From Synaphobranchus kaupii (Eukaryota > Chordata > Actinopteri > Anguilliformes > Synaphobranchidae): a DNA stretch of 64,000 nucleotides. The notes beneath the pieces were generated by a model. That model searched no databases, had not been told where the DNA came from, and saw only the letters and a list, made by a program, of their open reading frames with translations. Shown in pieces: positions 58,801-64,000 of this stretch. The translations under genes and the position numbers were made by a program. The DNA lies in the NCBI GenBank assembly GCA_029718625.1, contig JAINUF010000027.1, positions 3,869,332-3,933,331 of the forward strand, given 5' to 3'. Within the stretch, counting starts at the first letter, position 1. The number at the start of each line of letters is the position of its first letter.

Positions 58801-61800
58801 CCCCAACCGAAAAGTGCGTGCGGACCCCAACCCAAAAGTGCGTGCGGACCCCAACCGAAAAGTGCGTGCGGACCCCAACCCAAAAGTGCGTGCGGACCCC
58901 AACCCAAAAGTGCGTGCGGACCCCAACCGAAAAGTGCGTGCGGACCCCAACCCAAAAGTGCGTGCGGACCCCAACCCAAAAGTGCGTGCGGACCCCAACC
59001 CAAAAGTGCGTACGGACCCCAACCCAAAAGTGCGTGCGGACCCCAACCCAAAAGTGCGTGCGGACCCCAACCGAAAAGTGCGTGCGGACCCCAACCCAAA
59101 AGTGCGTGCGGACCCCAACCGAAAAGTGCGTGCGGACCCCAACCCAAAAGTGCGTGCGGACCCCAACCCAAAAGTGCGTGCGGACCCCAACCCAAAAGTG
59201 CGTGCGGACCCCAACCGAAAAGTGCGTGCGGACCCCAACCCAAAAGTGCGTGCGGACCCCAACCGAAAAGTGCGTGCGGACCCCAACCCAAAAGTGCGTG
59301 CGGACCCCAACCCAAAAGTGCGTGCGGACCCCAACCCAAAAGTGCGTGCGGACCCCAACCCAAAAGTGCGTGCGGACCCCAACCCAAAAGTGCGTGCGGA
59401 CCCCAACCGAAAAGTGCGTGCGGACCCCAACCCAAAAGTGCGTGCGGACCCCAACCCAAAAGTGCGTGCGGACCCCAACCCAAAAGTGCGTGCGGACCCC
59501 AACCGAAAAGTGCGTGCGGACCCCAACCCAAAAGTGCGTGCGGACCCCAACCGAAAAGTGCGTGCGGACCCCAACCCAAAAGTGCGTGCGGACCCCAACC
59601 CAAAAGTGCGTCCGGACCCCAACCGAAAAGTGCGTGCGGACCCCAACCCAAAAGTGCGTGCGGACCCCAACCCAAAAGTGCGTGCGGACCCCAACCCAAA
59701 AGTGCGTGCGGACCCCAACCGAAAAGTGCGTGCGGACCCCAACCGAAAAGTGCGTGCGGACCCCAACCCAAAAGTGCGTGCGGACCCCAACCGAAAAGTG
59801 CGTGCGGACCCCAACCCAAAAGTGCGTGCGGACCCCAACCCAAAAGTGCGTGCGGACCCCAACCCAAAAGTGCGTGCGGACCCCAACCGAAAAGTGCGCG
59901 CGGACCCCAACCCAAAAGTGCGTGCGGACCCCAACCGAAAAGTGCGTGCGGACCCCAACCCAAAAGTGCGTGCGGACCCCAACCCAAAAGTGCGTGCGGA
60001 CCCCAACCCAAAAGTGCGTGCGGACCCCAACCCAAAAGTGCGTGCGGACCCCAACCCAAAAGTGCGTGCGGACCCCAACCGAAAAGTGCGTGCGGACCCC
60101 AACCCAAAAGTGCGTGCGGACCCCAACCCAAAAGTGCGTGCGGACCCCAACCCAAAAGTGCGTGCGGACCCCAACCGAAAAGTGCGTGCGGACCCCAACC
60201 CAAAAGTGCGTGCGGACCCCAACCGAAAAGTGCGTGCGGACCCCAACCCAAAAGTGCGTGCGGACCCCAACCCAAAAGTGCGTCCGGACCCCAACCGAAA
60301 AGTGCGTGCGGACCCCAACCCAAAAGTGCGTGCGGACCCCAACCCAAAAGTGCGTGCGGACCCCAACCCAAAAGTGCGTGCGGACCCCAACCGAAAAGTG
60401 CGTGCGGACCCCAACCGAAAAGTGCGTGCGGACCCCAACCGAAAAGTGCGTGCGGACCCCAACCGAAAAGTGCGTGCGGACCCCAACCCAAAAGTGCGTG
60501 CGGACCCCAACCCAAAAGTGCGTGCGGACCCCAACCCAAAAGTGCGTGCGGACCCCAACCCAAAAGTGCGTGCGGACCCCAACCGAAAAGTGCGTGCGGA
60601 CCCCAACCGAAAAGTGCGTGCGGACCCCAACCCAAAAGTGCGTGCGGACCCCAACCCAAAAGTGCGTGCGGACCCCAACCCAAAAGTGCGTGCGGACCCC
60701 AACCGAAAAGTGCGTGCGGACCCCAACCCAAAAGTGCGTGCGGACCCCAACCCAAAAGTGCGTGCGGACCCCAACCGAAAAGTGCGTGCGGACCCCAACC
60801 GAAAAGTGCGTGCGGACCCCAACCCAAAAGTGCGTGCGGACCCCAACCCAAAAGTGCGTGCGGACCCCAACCCAAAAGTGCGTGCGGACCCCAACCGAAA
60901 AGTGCGTGCGGACCCCAACCCAAAAGTGCGTGCGGACCCCAACCGAAAAGTGCGTGCGGACCCCAACCCAAAAGTGCGTGCGGACCCCAACCCAAAAGTG
61001 CGTGCGGACCCCAACCCAAAAGTGCGTGCGGACCCCAACCGAAAAGTGCGTGCGGACCCCAACCCAAAAGTGCGTGCGGACCCCAACCGAAAAGTGCGTG
61101 CGGACCCCAACCGAAAAGTGCGTGCGGACCCCAACCCAAAAGTGCGTGCGGACCCCAACCGAAAAGTGCGTGCGGACCCCAACCCAAAAGTGCGTGCGGA
61201 CCCCAACCCAAAAGTGCGTGCGGACCCCAACCCAAAAGTGCGTGCGGACCCCAACCCAAAAGTGCGTGCGGACCCCAACCCAAAAGTGCGTGCGGACCCC
61301 AACCCAAAAGTGCGTGCGGACCCCAACCGAAAAGTGCGTGCGGACCCCAACCCAAAAGTGCGTGCGGACCCCAACCCAAAAGTGCGTGCGGACCCCAACC
61401 CAAAAGTGCGTGCGGACCCCAACCGAAAAGTGCGTGCGGACCCCAACCGAAAAGTGCGTGCGGACCCCAACCGAAAAGTGCGTGCGGACCCCAACCCAAA
61501 AGTGCGTGCGGACCCCAACCGAAAAGTGCGTGCGGACCCCAACCCAAAAGTGCGTGCGGACCCCAACCGAAAAGTGCGTGCGGACCCCAACCCAAAAGTG
61601 CGTGCGGACCCCAACCCAAAAGTGCGTGCGGACCCCAACCGAAAAGTGCGTGCGGACCCCAACCCAAAAGTGCGTGCGGACCCCAACCCAAAAGTGCGTG
61701 CGGACCCCAACCCAAAAGTGCGTGCGGACCCCAACCGAAAAGTGCGTGCGGACCCCAACCGAAAAGTGCGTGCGGACCCCAACCCAAAAGTGCGTGCGGA

Positions 61801-64000
61801 CCCCAACCCAAAAGTGCGTGCGGACCCCAACCCAAAAGTGCGTGCGGACCCCAACCCAAAAGTGCGTGCGGACCCCAACCCAAAAGTGCGTGCGGACCCC
61901 AACCGAAAAGTGCGTGCGGACCCCAACCCAAAAGTGCGTGCGGACCCCAACCCAAAAGTGCGTGCGGACCCCAACCCAAAAGTGCGTGCGGACCCCAACC
62001 CAAAAGTGCGTGCGGACCCCAACCCAAAAGTGCGTGCGGACCCCAACCCAAAAGTGCGTGCGGACCCCAACCCAAAAGTGCGTGCGGACCCCAACCCAAA
62101 AGTGCGTGCGGACCCCAACCCAAAAGTGCGTGCGGACCCCAACCCAAAAGTGCGTGCGGACCCCAACCCAAAAGTGCGTGCGGACCCCAACCCAAAAGTG
62201 CGTGCGGACCCCAACCCAAAAGTGCGTGCGGACCCCAACCCAAAAGTGCGTGCGGACCCCAACCCAAAAGTGCGTGCGGACCCCAACCCAAAAGTGCGTG
62301 CGGACCCCAACCCAAAAGTGCGTGCGGACCCCAACCCAAAAGTGCGTGCGGACCCCAACCCAAAAGTGCGTGCGGACCCCAACCCAAAAGTGCGTGCGGA
62401 CCCCAACCGAAAAGTGCGTGCGGACCCCAACCCAAAAGTGCGTGCGGACCCCAACCCAAAAGTGCGTGCGGACCCCAACCCAAAAGTGCGTGCGGACCCC
62501 AACCCAAAAGTGCGTGCGGACCCCAACCGAAAAGTGCGTGCGGACCCCAACCCAAAAGTGCGTGCGGACCCCAACCCAAAAGTGCGTGCGGACCCCAACC
62601 GAAAAGTGCGTGCGGACCCCAACCCAAAAGTGCGTGCGGACCCCAACCCAAAAGTGCGTGCGGACCCCAACCGAAAAGTGCGTGCGGACCCCAACCCAAA
62701 AGTGCGTGCGGACCCCAACCCAAAAGTGCGTGCGGACCCCAACCCAAAAGTGCGTGCGGACCCCAACCGAAAAGTGCGTGCGGACCCCAACCCAAAAGTG
62801 CGTGCGGACCCCAACCCAAAAGTGCGTGCGGACCCCAACCGAAAAGTGCGTGCGGACCCCAACCCAAAAGTGCGTGCGGACCCCAACCCAAAAGTGCGTG
62901 CGGACCCCAACCGAAAAGTGCGTGCGGACCCCAACCCAAAAGTGCGTGCGGACCCCAACCCAAAAGTGCGTGCGGACCCCAACCCAAAAGTGCGTGCGGA
63001 CCCCAACCCAAAAGTGCGTGCGGACCCCAACCCAAAAGTGCGTGCGGACCCCAACCCAAAAGTGCGTGCGGACCCCAACCCAAAAGTGCGTGCGGACCCC
63101 AACCCAAAAGTGCGTGCGGACCCCAACCCAAAAGTGCGTGCGGACCCCAACCCAAAAGTGCGTGCGGACCCCAACCCAAAAGTGCGTGCGGACCCCAACC
63201 CAAAAGTGCGTGCGGACCCCAACCCAAAAGTGCGTGCGGACCCCAACCCAAAAGTGCGTGCGGACCCCAACCCAAAAGTGCGTGCGGACCCCAACCCAAA
63301 AGTGCGTGCGGACCCCAACCCAAAAGTGCGTGCGGACCCCAACCCAAAAGTGCGTGCGGACCCCAACCCAAAAGTGCGTGCGGACCCCAACCCAAAAGTG
63401 CGTGCGGACCCCAACCCAAAAGTGCGTGCGGACCCCAACCCAAAAGTGCGTGCGGACCCCAACCCAAAAGTGCGTGCGGACCCCAACCCAAAAGTGCGTG
63501 CGGACCCCAACCCAAAAGTGCGTGCGGACCCCAACCCAAAAGTGCGTGCGGACCCCAACCCAAAAGTGCGTGCGGACCCCAACCCAAAAGTGCGTGCGGA
63601 CCCCAACCCAAAAGTGCGTGCGGACCCCAACCCAAAAGTGCGTGCGGACCCCAACCCAAAAGTGCGTGCGGACCCCAACCCAAAAGTGCGTGCGGACCCC
63701 AACCCAAAAGTGCGTGCGGACCCCAACCCAAAAGTGCGTGCGGACCCCAACCCAAAAGTGCGTGCGGACCCCAACCCAAAAGTGCGTGCGGACCCCAACC
63801 CAAAAGTGCGTGCGGACCCCAACCCAAAAGTGCGTGCGGACCCCAACCCAAAAGTGCGTGCGGACCCCAACCCAAAAGTGCGTGCGGACCCCAACCCAAA
63901 AGTGCGTGCGGACCCCAACCCAAAAGTGCGTGCGGACCCCAACCCAAAAGTGCGTGCGGACCCCAACCCAAAAGTGCGTGCGGACCCCAACCCAAAAGTG
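55868..64000 (-). repeat. 24-bp satellite array 5 (inverted, runs off the window)
   Basis: About 339 monomers. The first ~25 next to the MITE contain many GCGAACCCC copies (the GGGGTTCGC edge variant, 55915-56515), all in GGG form. CGG monomers are mixed in from 56745 to about 62.91 kb. From there to the window end all are GGG. Isolated changes occur at about 58622, 59012, 59612, 59899 and 60285, and GGAGCCC appears at 57336 and 57841. I saw no frame-breaking indel, in contrast to array 4. Open frames spanning it are by-products of the repeat. Confidence 0.98.

Overview
This window looks like non-coding repetitive DNA from a vertebrate, most likely a fish. The evidence is a CAGTGGTTCCCAACC repeat end of a type widespread in fish and other vertebrate genomes, short DNA transposons without coding capacity, CA microsatellites, AT-rich unique-looking sequence, and no bacterial-type genes, operons or RNA genes. 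I found no protein-coding gene I can defend. The very long open frames are a by-product of a 24-bp tandem repeat that carries no stop codon in any of six frames.

The window is a macrosatellite. A unit of about 3.64 kb recurs head to tail. On the left it reads in the + direction: unit 1 at 1-3643, unit 2 at 3644-10652, unit 3 at 10653-17191, unit 4 from 17192. On the right, after a 500-N gap at 37749-38248, it reads in the - direction: R1 at 45043-47248 plus array 4, R2 at 47249-50868, R3 at 50869-54512, and R4 as a partial at 54513-55867. Each full unit holds a repeat with a hAT-like end, a conserved stem-loop, and a foldback (inverted-repeat) element with CTCF-like cores. It also holds either a 25-bp minisatellite plus CA repeat or a 536-bp MITE-like transposon, followed by a roughly 0.9-1.1 kb tail.

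Five blocks of a 24-bp satellite are embedded in or attached to these units: 5851-8662, 12858-15194, 19399-37748, 38249-45042 and 55868-64000. The monomer is GGGTTGGGGTCC followed by GCACGCACTTTT. The blocks total about 38.4 kb, or 60% of the window and roughly 1,600 monomers. The two completely spanned blocks lie between direct duplicates of about 300 bp, which points to an origin in unequal exchange. The large third block carries a higher-order repeat pattern written in GGG/CGG/AGG variants of one position.

The units fall into two sequence classes. Class A has no array (units 1, R2, R3). Class B carries an array (units 2, 3, R1). Unit 4 switches from A to B between 18063 and 18136. The switch from + to - orientation falls exactly at the N gap, and consensus indels thicken on both sides of it. 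The inverted layout may therefore be a scaffolding artefact rather than a real palindrome.
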